17,140 nucleotides of DNA from CBETVX01 sp965539935 (GTDB lineage Bacteria; Bacillota; Clostridia; Peptostreptococcales; Caminicellaceae). Below the pieces are notes generated by a model. That model searched no databases. It was not told the origin of the DNA and saw only the letters and a program-made list of their open reading frames with translations. The stretch is from the NCBI GenBank assembly GCA_965539935.1, contig CBETVX010000057.1:1-17140 (forward strand), in the 5' to 3' direction. Of the stretch, positions 1 to 8,306 are shown one piece after another. Made by a program: the position numbers and the translations under genes. How positions within the stretch are numbered: the stretch's first letter is position 1; each line of letters opens with the position of its first letter.

Positions 1-1419
1 TTTATCAGAAATAATCCTTAAAACTACTTCATTATCATTAACAGTGCACCTTACATTCTTTACTGCTCTATTCATACATATATCCAAACCTTCAGCTATT
101 CTTAATAGGATACCAAGTTTATTTACAATTTCCATATCCTTTTTATTTAATATCTTTTTATATTTTGTCCAATTTATCTTTAGTTTTTTATCCCTGTGGG
201 ATGCAGCAACAAATGCAGACATTAAAATTTCTTTATGGGACAGACCATTGATTCCTGAATTTAGTATAGTATAAAATGAATGTCTGTGGTGATTATAAAA
301 ACGTATATTTATTCCAGAATCATGAAGCATAGCAGCAGTTTTAATAATCTTATGAATATCATAATCAGTATTATTAAAATCAAATATCTGGTTGTACAAA
401 GACTTTGTGAGATTATATATATGTTGACAGTGTATTGGGTTTAGATAATATCTATTAATAATATTATTTATAGAAAAATCTAATACAGATTTAACCGGTT
501 CTTTATCTTTATGTATATAACTATATATAATACCTTCCCTTATACCACTACCGCTTACCATTATCTTGTCTATATTACAATAATCTATTAAAGTAGATAC
601 AGCACCAGAAGCACCAACAAATATATCTGCCCTATCCTTTGAAAGACCCTTTATTTTTTTCCTTTGGGATAATTTTCTTTCCCCTGACATTTTATATATT
701 TTATGGATATCTTCACTACTCATAAGAAAATTATGGGCAATTTCTAAAGGATAGTTGTCATATCTACGGACTATTTTGCCCATATTTCTGATAGTTCCAC
801 CAACACCTATTAGAGGGATTTTAGTAGAATTTTTCAGCCAAGGAATATTCTCAAATGAAACCCTGAGGAACTTTTCTAAATTATTTAAATTTTCCTTTTT
901 GACGTTATTAGTTAAGTCAAAATTTTCACTTAAAGTTATGGAACCAAAAGGGAGGCTAATACTATTAACTAGCATTCTGTTTTTGACTAGTATAAGCTCA
1001 GTACTTCCGCCGCCTATATCCATTATTAAGGCGTCTTGTACATCAATACTATTTATTGAGCCCCAGTAGGCATAGTAGGCTTCTTCTTCTCCTGAAAGCA
1101 CCCTTATATCAAGGCCTGCTTCATTTTTAGCTCTTTCTAAAAACATATCTTTATTCTTTGCTTTCCTTACAGCCGCTGTGGCCACAGGAAATATTTCATC
1201 TATAAAGGATGCATCACACATACTTTTAAACATTTTTAGGGTATCGATAGCTAAATCTATTCTATTGGGATTAAGATTTGAAGTTTCATCCACTCCTTCA
1301 CCTAATCTAACAGTTTCCTTTAATTCATTAAAAACTCTGAAAGAATTGTTGTGACCAATATCAACCAATACTAACCTGACAGAATTTGAACCGATATCAA
1401 TTATTCCTATTTTTTTCAT
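1..1419 (-). CDS. ppx: Ppx/GppA phosphatase with C-terminal HD domain (3' end cut by window edge)
   Basis: Predicted exopolyphosphatase / pppGpp phosphatase of the cytoplasm, which removes terminal phosphate from polyphosphate or guanosine pentaphosphate. I read 473 residues before the window edge; family members with this architecture are about 500 residues, so roughly 30 are missing. Visible signatures of the actin-like ASKHA fold: phosphate loop 1 IDIGSNSVRL (D8), the ATAAVRKAKN motif near residue 80, the catalytic-glutamate region SGEEEA (109-114), phosphate loop 2 DIGGGSTEL (134-142) and GVGGTIRN (205-212). A second part from about residue 320 has an HD metal site, LHDSG at 365-369. The ATG at 1419-1417 follows a GAGGGG ribosome binding site. 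It is divergent from a second, altered Ppx homologue at 1693. All catalytic residues look intact, so this is the likely active enzyme. Whether it prefers polyphosphate or pppGpp cannot be told from sequence. Confidence 0.93.
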   Translation of the reverse strand, partial: MKKIGIIDIGSNSVRLVLVDIGHNNSFRVFNELKETVRLGEGVDETSNLNPNRIDLAIDTLKMFKSMCDASFIDEIFPVATAAVRKAKNKDMFLERAKNEAGLDIRVLSGEEEAYYAYWGSINSIDVQDALIMDIGGGSTELILVKNRMLVNSISLPFGSITLSENFDLTNNVKKENLNNLEKFLRVSFENIPWLKNSTKIPLIGVGGTIRNMGKIVRRYDNYPLEIAHNFLMSSEDIHKIYKMSGERKLSQRKKIKGLSKDRADIFVGASGAVSTLIDYCNIDKIMVSGSGIREGIIYSYIHKDKEPVKSVLDFSINNIINRYYLNPIHCQHIYNLTKSLYNQIFDFNNTDYDIHKIIKTAAMLHDSGINIRFYNHHRHSFYTILNSGINGLSHKEILMSAFVAASHRDKKLKINWTKYKKILNKKDMEIVNKLGILLRIAEGLDICMNRAVKNVRCTVNDNEVVLRIISDK

Positions 1420-1476
1420 GTAAATTCCCCTCATTCAGCTTTTTTCAAAAAATGATAATTCTGTTAGAACTATATG

Positions 1477-1529
1477 ATTATAAGATATAATAGTAATTGA
1501 CAAAATCTACAATTATTCTATCATATAAT
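1477..1529. promoter_or_regulatory. Candidate divergent promoters with overlapping -35 boxes
   Basis: Between the two divergent ppx genes, TTGACA (1497-1502, plus) overlaps TTGTCA (1503-1498, minus). On the minus strand a TATAAT lies at 1482-1477 with a 15-base spacer, or 16 if the -35 is taken as TTTGTC. On the plus strand TATCAT (1519-1524) has a 16-base spacer, and a TATAAT at 1524-1529 is too far at 21. Spacings are imperfect, so this is a candidate only. The plus-strand gene may instead use a promoter nearer 1590-1640. Confidence 0.35.
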
Positions 1530-1547
1530 ATTGATTTTATCGAAAAA

Positions 1548-1576
1548 GTTAAAAAATTTGTTAAATAGATGTTAAT
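1548..1576 (+). promoter_or_regulatory. Three GTTAA repeats, Pho-box-like
   Basis: GTTAA occurs at 1548, 1560 and 1571, that is, at spacings of 12 and 11 bases, close to one helical turn. Firmicute PhoP boxes are TTAACA-like direct repeats with about 11-base periodicity, and polyphosphate genes are known Pho-regulon members. TATATT/TATTAA (1589-1596) could be the -10 just downstream. The region is very AT-rich, so chance repeats are a real alternative. Confidence 0.25.
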
Positions 1577-1692
1577 TTTAATTTTTGTTATATTAATAGT
1601 ATATGAGTTTATATTAAGATTATAGGGTAAAGATTATAATAATGTTTTAGTTGGTATTATTTTACTTTATAAATAAAGGAGAGTACGGTTCC

Positions 1693-3237
1693 ATGAGTAA
1701 GATCAAATCGGTAGCTTCAATTGATGTAGGCTCTCATAACATAAGAATGTTAGTAGGGGAAATAGACGAAAAAGGAAATATTAGAATTTTAGATGAATTA
1801 AGACATCATGCAAATATTGGTAAAGATACCTTTGCCAATGGTAAGGTTAGTGTTGATACTATTCATGAGGTTTGTAAAATACTAAAATATTTTACTAAAG
1901 TATTGTCTGAATATAATATTAGACATTATAGAGCAGTATCCACAAGTGGTATTAGAGAGGCAAAGAACAAATCCTATTTTCTTGAACAGATAAGACTTAG
2001 GACTGGTTTGATAGTGGAGATAATTAATAGTTCTGAAGAAAGATTATTAACTTTCAAAGCAATAAGGGACAATATTACCTCTGAACAGGCATTAAGACTT
2101 AGAACAGAAGGTGTACTGATAGTAAATATTGGTTCGGGAGGAGTAGAAATATCAGTATATAAAGGTGGAAATCTACAATTCACTTATTATATTAAAATGG
2201 GTTCACTAAGGCTTAGGGAAATGTTGTCGGATTTAGAAAGGGTAACTTTAGATTTTCCACATATAATGGAAGAGTTTATTGAAAGTAAAACATATTTATT
2301 AGAACCTCAAATCAAATCTATGAAACTTAAAAATTTCTTAGGTTTAGGAGGAGGATTAAGAACAATACTTAGACTTTGCAATGAAATTGAGGGAAGCAGA
2401 AATGATAACAAACAAATAAGAAAAGATACACTACAAAAATTATATGACAAGATGTTTTATATGACCATTGAACAAATGACATTTGAGTATAAAATTGACT
2501 ATAATGAGGCCCAAACTTTACTACCATCAATTATTATTTTTATGAGGATGTTAAGTATAACAGAAGCTGATTACATGGATATACCTATGGTTTCTTTAAG
2601 ACATGGACTTTTAGCCGATATGGTTGACAAATGGTATGATACTCCTAGAAAGCAAGATTTTTTTAATGATATATTAAATTCAGTAAAACATATTGGATTA
2701 AAGTATAACTTTGATGAAAAACATGCTTTCCATGTACAAAATCTAGCATTAGGTATATTCGACCAACTAAAAAGAATACACAAGCTAGGAAATAGGGAGA
2801 GATTATATTTACAGGTAGCGGCTATATTACATGACATAGGAAAATATATTAATCTAGATAAACATCATATATACTCCTATGAATTAATTAAGGCTCAGAA
2901 TATAATGGGATTTTCCAATAGAGAATTAGGAATAATATCTAATATTGTTAGATATCATGGAGAAGAGAACCCGGAATCATATCATGAAAACTATAGTAAA
3001 TGTAATTATAGTGATCAGATTATTATATCAAAACTTTCAGCAATACTTAAGCTAGCAGATGCTCTAGATATTACACATAAACAAAAGGTTAAGGATATTA
3101 AAATAAGAATAAAAGATAATAGCGTATATTTTAGAGTAAAAACTGATGATGAAATACTACTTGAAAAGTGGAGATTTATTAATAAAGCAATTTTCTTTGA
3201 AGAAGTTATAGGAATGAAAGCCATAATAAAGAACTGA
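1693..3237 (+). CDS. Divergent Ppx/GppA-like protein with HD domain
   Basis: A 514-residue cytoplasmic protein of the Ppx/GppA superfamily directly upstream of ppk1. It keeps the fold landmarks: loop 1 ASIDVGSHNIRML (D11), TSGIREAKN, the glutamate region NSSEERL, a loop 2 and LGGGLRTI. The HD domain has an intact LHDIGKY (H380, D381) and nearby histidines. Compared with its neighbour on the minus strand and with E. coli PPX, the phosphate loops are altered: DIGGGST becomes NIGSGGV (N145 to V151), GSNS becomes GSHN, and VGGTIR becomes LGGGLR. It may be a weak or non-hydrolytic regulatory homologue, or have a changed substrate; this is inference. I chose the ATG at 1693, 10 bases after the AAAGGAGAG at 1675-1683, over an upstream TTG at 1651 that lacks a ribosome binding site. 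The ppk1 start follows 11 bases after its stop, so they are almost certainly co-transcribed. Confidence 0.88.
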   Translation: MSKIKSVASIDVGSHNIRMLVGEIDEKGNIRILDELRHHANIGKDTFANGKVSVDTIHEVCKILKYFTKVLSEYNIRHYRAVSTSGIREAKNKSYFLEQIRLRTGLIVEIINSSEERLLTFKAIRDNITSEQALRLRTEGVLIVNIGSGGVEISVYKGGNLQFTYYIKMGSLRLREMLSDLERVTLDFPHIMEEFIESKTYLLEPQIKSMKLKNFLGLGGGLRTILRLCNEIEGSRNDNKQIRKDTLQKLYDKMFYMTIEQMTFEYKIDYNEAQTLLPSIIIFMRMLSITEADYMDIPMVSLRHGLLADMVDKWYDTPRKQDFFNDILNSVKHIGLKYNFDEKHAFHVQNLALGIFDQLKRIHKLGNRERLYLQVAAILHDIGKYINLDKHHIYSYELIKAQNIMGFSNRELGIISNIVRYHGEENPESYHENYSKCNYSDQIIISKLSAILKLADALDITHKQKVKDIKIRIKDNSVYFRVKTDDEILLEKWRFINKAIFFEEVIGMKAIIKN

Positions 3238-3248
3238 GGGTGATATTT

Positions 3249-5357
3249 ATGAAGCATAAGCTGGAAAATCATTATATTAATAGAGAACTTAGCTGGCTTG
3301 AATTTAATAACAGAGTTTTAGAAGAAGCTCAAGATAGGGAAAACCCCTTATTTGAAAGATTAAAATTTATATCTATAGTAAGTTCAAATATGGATGAATT
3401 TTTTATGGTAAGGGTTGCATCCCTGTGGGACCAAGTATTAGCAGATTTTAGTAGACCTGACCCCTCTGGACTAACCCCTATGGAGCAAATTAATAAGATA
3501 TCTAATAGAGTCCATAAAATAGTTTATGATCAATATAATTGTTATAACAGATCCTTAATCCCAGCACTTAGAAAACAAAATATATACTTTTTAAAGGAAA
3601 AAGATTTAAAGGAATACCAGAAAAACTATATAAAGAAATATTATTGGAAAAATATTTATCCAGTATTGACACCAATGGTAGTTGACCAAAGTAGACCATT
3701 TCCTCTAATTCTTAATAAAAGTTTGAATATAGCATTGTTATTAGAAAATATGGATGAGCCTGGGGAAGCAATATTTGCTACAGTACAGGTTCCATCGCTT
3801 TTAGGTAGATATATAGAATTACCCTCTAGGGATAATAATAAATATTTTATTTTGCTAGAAGAAATAATAAAAATTTATATTGATACATTGTTTAGCGGTC
3901 ATAAAATATTAACCATGGGATGCTATCGTATAACTAGAAATGCCGATTTAAGTGTTGATGAAGAAGGTGCAGAAGATCTCTTAGAAGCCATAGAACTATC
4001 TATTAAGAAAAGAAAATGGGGAAATGTTATTAGATTAGAAATCGAGAGAGGATTAAATGCAAATTTACTAAAGATCCTTGAAGATGAAATGGATATACCA
4101 AAGGAAGGCATATACGAAATAGCTGGTCCTCTAGATCTTACATATCTCATGAAATTTTCATTTATTGATGGCTATGAAAACGAAAAATTTAAACCCTTTA
4201 TTCCACAGCCATCACCTATTTTTTCCCAGTATGAAGATATATTAGAGGCAATAAGGGAAAATGATATTTTGATTCACCATCCCTATGAATCCTTTGACCA
4301 TGTTACGGAGTTAGTTGAAAGGGCAGCCGATGATCCAAGGGTATTGGCAATTAAACAAACCCTTTATAGGGTTAGTGGAGATTCACCAATAATTAAAGCT
4401 CTAGCAAGAGCGGCTGAAAAGGGAAAACAGGTTACTGTACTCGTGGAGATAAAAGCTAGATTTGATGAGGAAAATAATATTATATGGGCCAAACATCTAG
4501 AACAATCAGGATGTCATGTTATATATGGACTAGTTGGACTAAAAACCCATTGTAAACTTCTATTAGTTGTAAGAAGAGAAGAAGATGGTATTAAAAGATA
4601 TGTTCATATGGGCACAGGTAATTATAACGATGTTACGGCTAAAATTTATACTGACCTAGGTTTATTTACTTCAAATCCTTATTTTGGAGCAGATATTTCA
4701 GCACTATTTAATATGTTATCTGGATATTCTAAGTTTTCAAAATTTTATAAGGTTCATACATCTCCAGGTTTAGGAAAGAAATTTGTAGAGCTTATTAACC
4801 AAGAAGCTGAACTAGCTAGAAAAGGAAAGAAAGCTAGAATTATTGCAAAGATGAATGCTTTAGTTGATGAAGATGTAATAAAGGCCCTATATGAAGCCTC
4901 AAAAGCAGGAGTAAAAATAGACCTAATAGTTAGAGGTATATGTTGTTTAAAACCTGGTATAGTAGGAATAAGTGAGAATATAAGGGTAATAAGTATAGTT
5001 GGAAGATTTCTGGAACATAGTAGAATATATTATTTCTATAATGATGGAAATGAACGGATTTTTCTGTCTAGTGCCGATTGGATGCCTAGGAATCTTAAAA
5101 GGAGAGTTGAACTTTTATTTCCTGTGGAAGATGAGCTTAGTCGAAATAGCATAAAGAAAATATTAGAAATTTCATTACAGGATACAATTAAAGCCAGAGT
5201 ATTAAATAGTGATGGAAGTTATAGTAGAATAGACAAGAGAGGAAAAAAACTAATAAATAGTCAAGAGTATTTTCTGAGACTAGCAAAGGAAGCCAGTGAG
5301 AATAAAAAATACTATGAAGAAGATATAGAGATTATTCCAGTGGTAAAAGAAGACTAA
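3249..5357 (+). CDS. ppk1: Polyphosphate kinase 1
   Basis: Reversibly transfers the gamma phosphate of ATP to growing inorganic polyphosphate at the membrane or in the cytoplasm. The protein has 702 residues, normal for PPK1 (about 690-720). The N domain begins RELSWLEFNNRVLEEA and SSNMDEFFMVRV. The phospholipase-D-like core shows LKTHCKLLLV with the phosphate-accepting histidine H434 (equivalent to E. coli H435) and FLEHSRIYYF with H590 (equivalent to H592). Also present are VHMGTGNYND and SADWMPRNLKRRVELLFPV near the C terminus. I start at the ATG at 3249 because GAGGGTGA lies 6 bases upstream; a GTG at 3240 sits inside that site. It forms a two-gene unit with the altered Ppx homologue, and a hairpin follows the stop. 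Nothing is missing, and I expect a working enzyme. Confidence 0.98.
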   Translation: MKHKLENHYINRELSWLEFNNRVLEEAQDRENPLFERLKFISIVSSNMDEFFMVRVASLWDQVLADFSRPDPSGLTPMEQINKISNRVHKIVYDQYNCYNRSLIPALRKQNIYFLKEKDLKEYQKNYIKKYYWKNIYPVLTPMVVDQSRPFPLILNKSLNIALLLENMDEPGEAIFATVQVPSLLGRYIELPSRDNNKYFILLEEIIKIYIDTLFSGHKILTMGCYRITRNADLSVDEEGAEDLLEAIELSIKKRKWGNVIRLEIERGLNANLLKILEDEMDIPKEGIYEIAGPLDLTYLMKFSFIDGYENEKFKPFIPQPSPIFSQYEDILEAIRENDILIHHPYESFDHVTELVERAADDPRVLAIKQTLYRVSGDSPIIKALARAAEKGKQVTVLVEIKARFDEENNIIWAKHLEQSGCHVIYGLVGLKTHCKLLLVVRREEDGIKRYVHMGTGNYNDVTAKIYTDLGLFTSNPYFGADISALFNMLSGYSKFSKFYKVHTSPGLGKKFVELINQEAELARKGKKARIIAKMNALVDEDVIKALYEASKAGVKIDLIVRGICCLKPGIVGISENIRVISIVGRFLEHSRIYYFYNDGNERIFLSSADWMPRNLKRRVELLFPVEDELSRNSIKKILEISLQDTIKARVLNSDGSYSRIDKRGKKLINSQEYFLRLAKEASENKKYYEEDIEIIPVVKED

Positions 5358-5364
5358 GGTTTAG

Positions 5365-5396
5365 AGTCTATGGATTAGGCAAGACCATAGACTTTT
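5365..5396 (+). terminator. Intrinsic terminator after ppk1
   Basis: Perfect 9-bp inverted repeat AGTCTATGG (5365-5373) / CCATAGACT (5385-5393) with an 11-base loop and a short T run, 8 bases after the ppk1 stop. The T tract is short, so termination may be partial. Confidence 0.6.
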
Positions 5397-5454
5397 AATA
5401 TGAAAAAGGAATAATTAAAGTCTGCCCACTATAAGGGCTTATTGATTTGTAGTC

Positions 5455-5484
5455 TTGGATAGTGTAATATATATTAGTTAGAAT
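5455..5484 (+). promoter_or_regulatory. Candidate sigma-A promoter of the EamA transporter gene
   Basis: TTGGAT (5455-5460), an 18-base spacer, then TAGAAT (5479-5484), about 40 bases before the start codon. Consensus-like but not perfect. Confidence 0.4.
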
Positions 5485-5524
5485 ATTAATAGATGATTTA
5501 ATTACGCAGAAAGAAGGTATACCC

Positions 5525-6445
5525 ATGTCAGATAAAGAAAGGTTTTTACCATATTTAGCTGGAATAGGAATGGCACTGATATTTGGATTTTCTTTTTTAT
5601 TTACTAAGGAAGCATTATCGGGAATTGAACCATTTCATCTCTTAGGTTTTAGGTTTGGTACAGCTGCCCTTGTACTTACCTTATTACGACTTACAAAGGT
5701 TATAAAGGTAAATTATGAAGGTAAAGAGCTATATAAACTAGTAGCTATTTCTTTGGCACAGCCAGTTATATATTTTATCTTTGAAGTTTATGGAATCAAA
5801 ATGACTAGTTCTTCAGAATCGGGTATGATGATTGCACTAATTCCTGTTGTGGTAACTATATTTGCTGCCATATTTCTGAAGGAATATCCAAGGAAATCTC
5901 AGATTGGATTTATAGGACTATCTGTAGTAGGAGCAATATTTATAGTTGTAATGAAAAGTAATGATATAAGTACAAACGCCCTTGGTACATTAGTACTCCT
6001 TATGGCGGTATTATGTGCATCGGTTTTTAACATCCTTTCCAGGAAATATAGTGTAGATTTTAAGCCTGTGGAGATAACATTTGCCATGATGTGGATAGGG
6101 GCTATTTCCTTTAATTCTATAGCAGTAATACAGCATATAATAAATGGAAATATAGGATCCTATTTTATTCCTCTATCTAATATAAAGGTCATTACATCGG
6201 TACTTTATTTAGGAGTATTATCATCAGTTGTGGCATTTTTCTTAGTTAATTATACATTATCAAAATTAGAAGCATCTCGATCAGCAGTATTTGCAAATCT
6301 ATCTAGTGTTACATCTATTGTAGCTGGAGTTCTTATTAGACATGAGCCCTTTTATTGGTATCAACTGGTGGGAGCTATTATGATATTAACTGGAGTATGG
6401 GGAACAAATTATTTTGGAAACAAATCACAAAACAATCTAGAATAA
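5525..6445 (+). CDS. EamA/DMT-family membrane transporter
   Basis: A 306-residue integral membrane protein of the drug/metabolite transporter superfamily (two EamA repeats), expected to export or import a small metabolite across the cytoplasmic membrane. The sequence is almost wholly hydrophobic, with about ten helices in two halves. The first half contains GIGMALIFGFSFLFTKEAL and GFRFGTAALVLTLLRL and ends near FIVVMKSN (residue 142). The second starts at LGTLVLLMAVLCASVFNILS and ends at LVGAIMILTGVWGTNYFG. The N-terminal FGFSFLFTKEAL and the second-repeat C-terminal glycine-rich helix are typical of the family. The ATG at 5525 follows GAAAGAAGG. It stands alone between two terminators, so context does not reveal the substrate. 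Family assignment is firm; substrate is unknown. Confidence 0.92.
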   Translation: MSDKERFLPYLAGIGMALIFGFSFLFTKEALSGIEPFHLLGFRFGTAALVLTLLRLTKVIKVNYEGKELYKLVAISLAQPVIYFIFEVYGIKMTSSSESGMMIALIPVVVTIFAAIFLKEYPRKSQIGFIGLSVVGAIFIVVMKSNDISTNALGTLVLLMAVLCASVFNILSRKYSVDFKPVEITFAMMWIGAISFNSIAVIQHIINGNIGSYFIPLSNIKVITSVLYLGVLSSVVAFFLVNYTLSKLEASRSAVFANLSSVTSIVAGVLIRHEPFYWYQLVGAIMILTGVWGTNYFGNKSQNNLE

Positions 6446-6447
6446 TA

Positions 6448-6477
6448 GGGATGTTAGCAATTGACATCTCTTTTTTT
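6448..6477 (+). terminator. Intrinsic terminator after the transporter gene
   Basis: Stem GGGATGTTA (6448-6456) / TGACATCTC (6462-6470), 9 bp with two G-U pairs and a 5-base loop, followed by seven T (6471-6477). It lies directly after the stop codon. Confidence 0.85.
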
Positions 6478-6544
6478 GTAAAAGAATGATAAATATAAAT
6501 GATGAATAAAGAACATACTTTCTAATAATTAGATTTTTATTTTA

Positions 6545-6575
6545 TTGAAAGAAATTTCAGTATCTTGATTATAAT
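6545..6575 (+). promoter_or_regulatory. Candidate promoter of rlmN
   Basis: TTGAAA (6545-6550) and a perfect TATAAT (6570-6575) are separated by 19 bases, slightly long. It is the best-looking pair in the 190-base gap before rlmN. Confidence 0.4.
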
Positions 6576-6637
6576 AATAGGTTTTTATAGAGTATAAAAT
6601 AAAAAAGTGATAATAATATCCATAGGAGTTGAATAAT

Positions 6638-7678
6638 ATGAATAAAAAAATAGATCTAAGGAACTATACTCTTGATGAGCTTGAAGATCTAGTGATAGAT
6701 TTGGGAGATAAAAAATTTAGAGCAAAACAAGTTTTAAGTTGGGTTCATAAGGGTATTGAAGAAATAGATGAAATGAATAATATTCCTAAGACTTTAAGAG
6801 AAAAATTAAAGGAAGTATCCTATTTGAAAAATATGGATATATTAAAGGTATTGAAATCAAAAATAGATAATACAAGGAAATATCTTTTAATATTAAAGGA
6901 TGGGAATATAATAGAAAGCGTTTTAATGAAATATAAACATGGAAATACAGTATGTGTATCTACCCAAGTAGGATGTAAAATGGGATGTGGTTTTTGTGCA
7001 TCCACTCTAGATGGAGTAGTCAGAAACTTAACAGCAGGAGAAATATTAGGACAAGTTTTAACAATACAAAATGATATAGGAGAAAGAATATCCAATATAG
7101 TATTGATGGGAAGTGGAGAACCTTTAGATAACTATGAAGAAGTTTTGAAATTTTTTGGTATAATAAACCATCCAATAGGGTTAAATATTAGTATGAGGAA
7201 TATTACTTTATCTACATGTGGGATTGTACCTAAGATATTAGATTTAGCAGAGAAAAAGCTACAAATTACTCTTGCTATTTCCCTTCATGCTCCCAATGAT
7301 GAGATTAGAAGTAAGTCCATGCCTATAAATAAGGTTTATAACATAGATAGTATTCTTAATGCTTGCAAAAAATATATAGAAAATACGAATCGAAGAATAA
7401 CCTTTGAATATGCTTTAATAAAGGGAGTAAATGACAAGAGAGAACATGCAATGGAATTGGCCGATAAACTAAAGGGTATATTATGTCATGTTAATCTTAT
7501 TCCCTTAAATGAAGTAAAGGAAACGGGCTATAAAACTTCCAATCAAAGGAGTGTAGAAGAATTCAAAAAGATACTTGAGAAAAAGGGCATTAGGGTAACA
7601 GTTCGCCGTGAACTGGGAAGCGATATTGATGCAGCATGCGGACAACTAAGAAAAAATTATTTAGAAAAACATAGATAA
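6638..7678 (+). CDS. rlmN: 23S rRNA (adenine-2503-C2)/tRNA methyltransferase RlmN
   Basis: Radical-SAM dual-specificity enzyme that methylates C2 of A2503 in 23S rRNA and of A37 in certain tRNAs. The 346-residue length is normal. The iron-sulfur motif CKMGCGFC supplies C113, C117 and C120. C106 in TVCVSTQVG corresponds to the conserved base-contacting cysteine (E. coli C118), and C334 in DAACGQLR to the methyl-carrying cysteine (E. coli C355). The SAM-binding stretch VLMGSGEPLDNYEEV and the ITLSTCGIVP strand are also present. Having both extra cysteines fits RlmN; Cfr resistance enzymes share them, but the sequence near AACGQLR and the housekeeping context favour RlmN. Start: the ATG at 6638 is 9 bases after AGGAG (6624-6628), better placed than a TTG at 6629. 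It is a single-gene unit with promoter and terminator. Confidence 0.97.
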   Translation: MNKKIDLRNYTLDELEDLVIDLGDKKFRAKQVLSWVHKGIEEIDEMNNIPKTLREKLKEVSYLKNMDILKVLKSKIDNTRKYLLILKDGNIIESVLMKYKHGNTVCVSTQVGCKMGCGFCASTLDGVVRNLTAGEILGQVLTIQNDIGERISNIVLMGSGEPLDNYEEVLKFFGIINHPIGLNISMRNITLSTCGIVPKILDLAEKKLQITLAISLHAPNDEIRSKSMPINKVYNIDSILNACKKYIENTNRRITFEYALIKGVNDKREHAMELADKLKGILCHVNLIPLNEVKETGYKTSNQRSVEEFKKILEKKGIRVTVRRELGSDIDAACGQLRKNYLEKHR

Positions 7679-7722
7679 AAAACCCTAAATTTATAAAAAT
7701 TTAAAGGATTTTAGGGGTTTTT
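7679..7722 (+). terminator. Intrinsic terminator after rlmN
   Basis: AAAACCCTAAA near 7679-7689 pairs with TTTTAGGGGTTTTT (7709-7722) around an AT-rich inner repeat, with one bulged G. It starts directly after the rlmN stop and ends in a T run. Confidence 0.8.
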
Positions 7723-7807
7723 ATAGAAGTATTATTTAATGAATTTTTAGAAAATTCAGTACCACCTAAAAGTTCTTTCTCTAACAAATTTAAGGGAGGA
7801 GATTAAA

Positions 7808-8242
7808 ATGATAAGAATTATTGCTGGTCCAAAGGGTACAGGTAAAACTAAGACATTAATTAAAATGGCCAATGAAGATGTGAATAAAACAGGTGGCAAT
7901 ATTATATTTATTGATGATGACAGGAGACATATATACGATTTAAAACATGCACTTAGATTCATAAGCATGGATGAATACCCACTAAAAAATATGGATGAAT
8001 TTTATGCTTTCTTATGTGGTATGATTTCAAATGATTATGATATTGATAAAATATATATTGACGGTTTACTTAAAGTCGTTAATACAAATTGTGATGAAGT
8101 TTCAAAATTTATTACTAAAGTTGTAAACGTTTCCCAAAGGTATGAGATTGATTTTATCATGAGTATAAGTTGTAAAAAGGAAGAACTGGATGAAAAGGTA
8201 CATCAATATATTACAGAAGTAAAGACCGTTGTCTTGGCGTAA
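7808..8242 (+). CDS. Small P-loop ATP-binding protein of unknown role
   Basis: A 144-residue cytoplasmic protein. Residues 1-20 hold a Walker A motif, AGPKGTGKTKTL, inside a beta-strand/P-loop start. FIDDDRRH (about 34-41) and the hydrophobic strand DKIYIDGLL near residue 80 look like Walker-B-like acidic strands. The rest is a compact alpha/beta domain ending VKTVVLA. It is too short for a helicase or ABC protein and lacks ABC or Rec motifs; it resembles a minimal P-loop domain found as a conserved hypothetical in Clostridia. I cannot name a function. The ATG follows a strong AAGGGAGGAG site at 7 bases. It lies alone between the rlmN terminator and its own terminator, so neighbours give no hint. 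Confidence 0.8.
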   Translation: MIRIIAGPKGTGKTKTLIKMANEDVNKTGGNIIFIDDDRRHIYDLKHALRFISMDEYPLKNMDEFYAFLCGMISNDYDIDKIYIDGLLKVVNTNCDEVSKFITKVVNVSQRYEIDFIMSISCKKEELDEKVHQYITEVKTVVLA

Positions 8243-8270
8243 AAAATGGGAGGATTAGCCTCCCATTTTT
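8242..8270. terminator. Bidirectional intrinsic terminator between convergent genes
   Basis: Perfect 12-bp inverted repeat (8242-8253 / 8259-8270) with GGGAGG/CCTCCC core, 5-base loop, A run on the left and T run on the right. The flanking A and T runs let it act on both strands; it serves the plus gene ending at 8242 and lies 37 bases past the stop of the minus-strand gene at 8307. Confidence 0.92.
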
Positions 8271-8306
8271 ATTTAAAATATAAATTATAGTCTGAGAATG
8301 AAAATT

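Noticed and set aside
44..1069. Plus-strand frames at 44-274 and 755-1069
   Set aside because: They are antisense to the canonical Ppx gene, have low-complexity hydrophobic translations and no ribosome binding site.
1651..1692. TTG start for the second Ppx protein
   Set aside because: No ribosome binding site precedes it, while AAAGGAGAG lies properly before the ATG at 1693 and the family's start MSKIKSVASIDVGS fits.
6820..7095. Minus-strand frame inside rlmN, and similar antisense frames in ppk1, hom and the alarmone synthetase
   Set aside because: All lie opposite strongly recognised genes, lack ribosome binding sites and show no family features.
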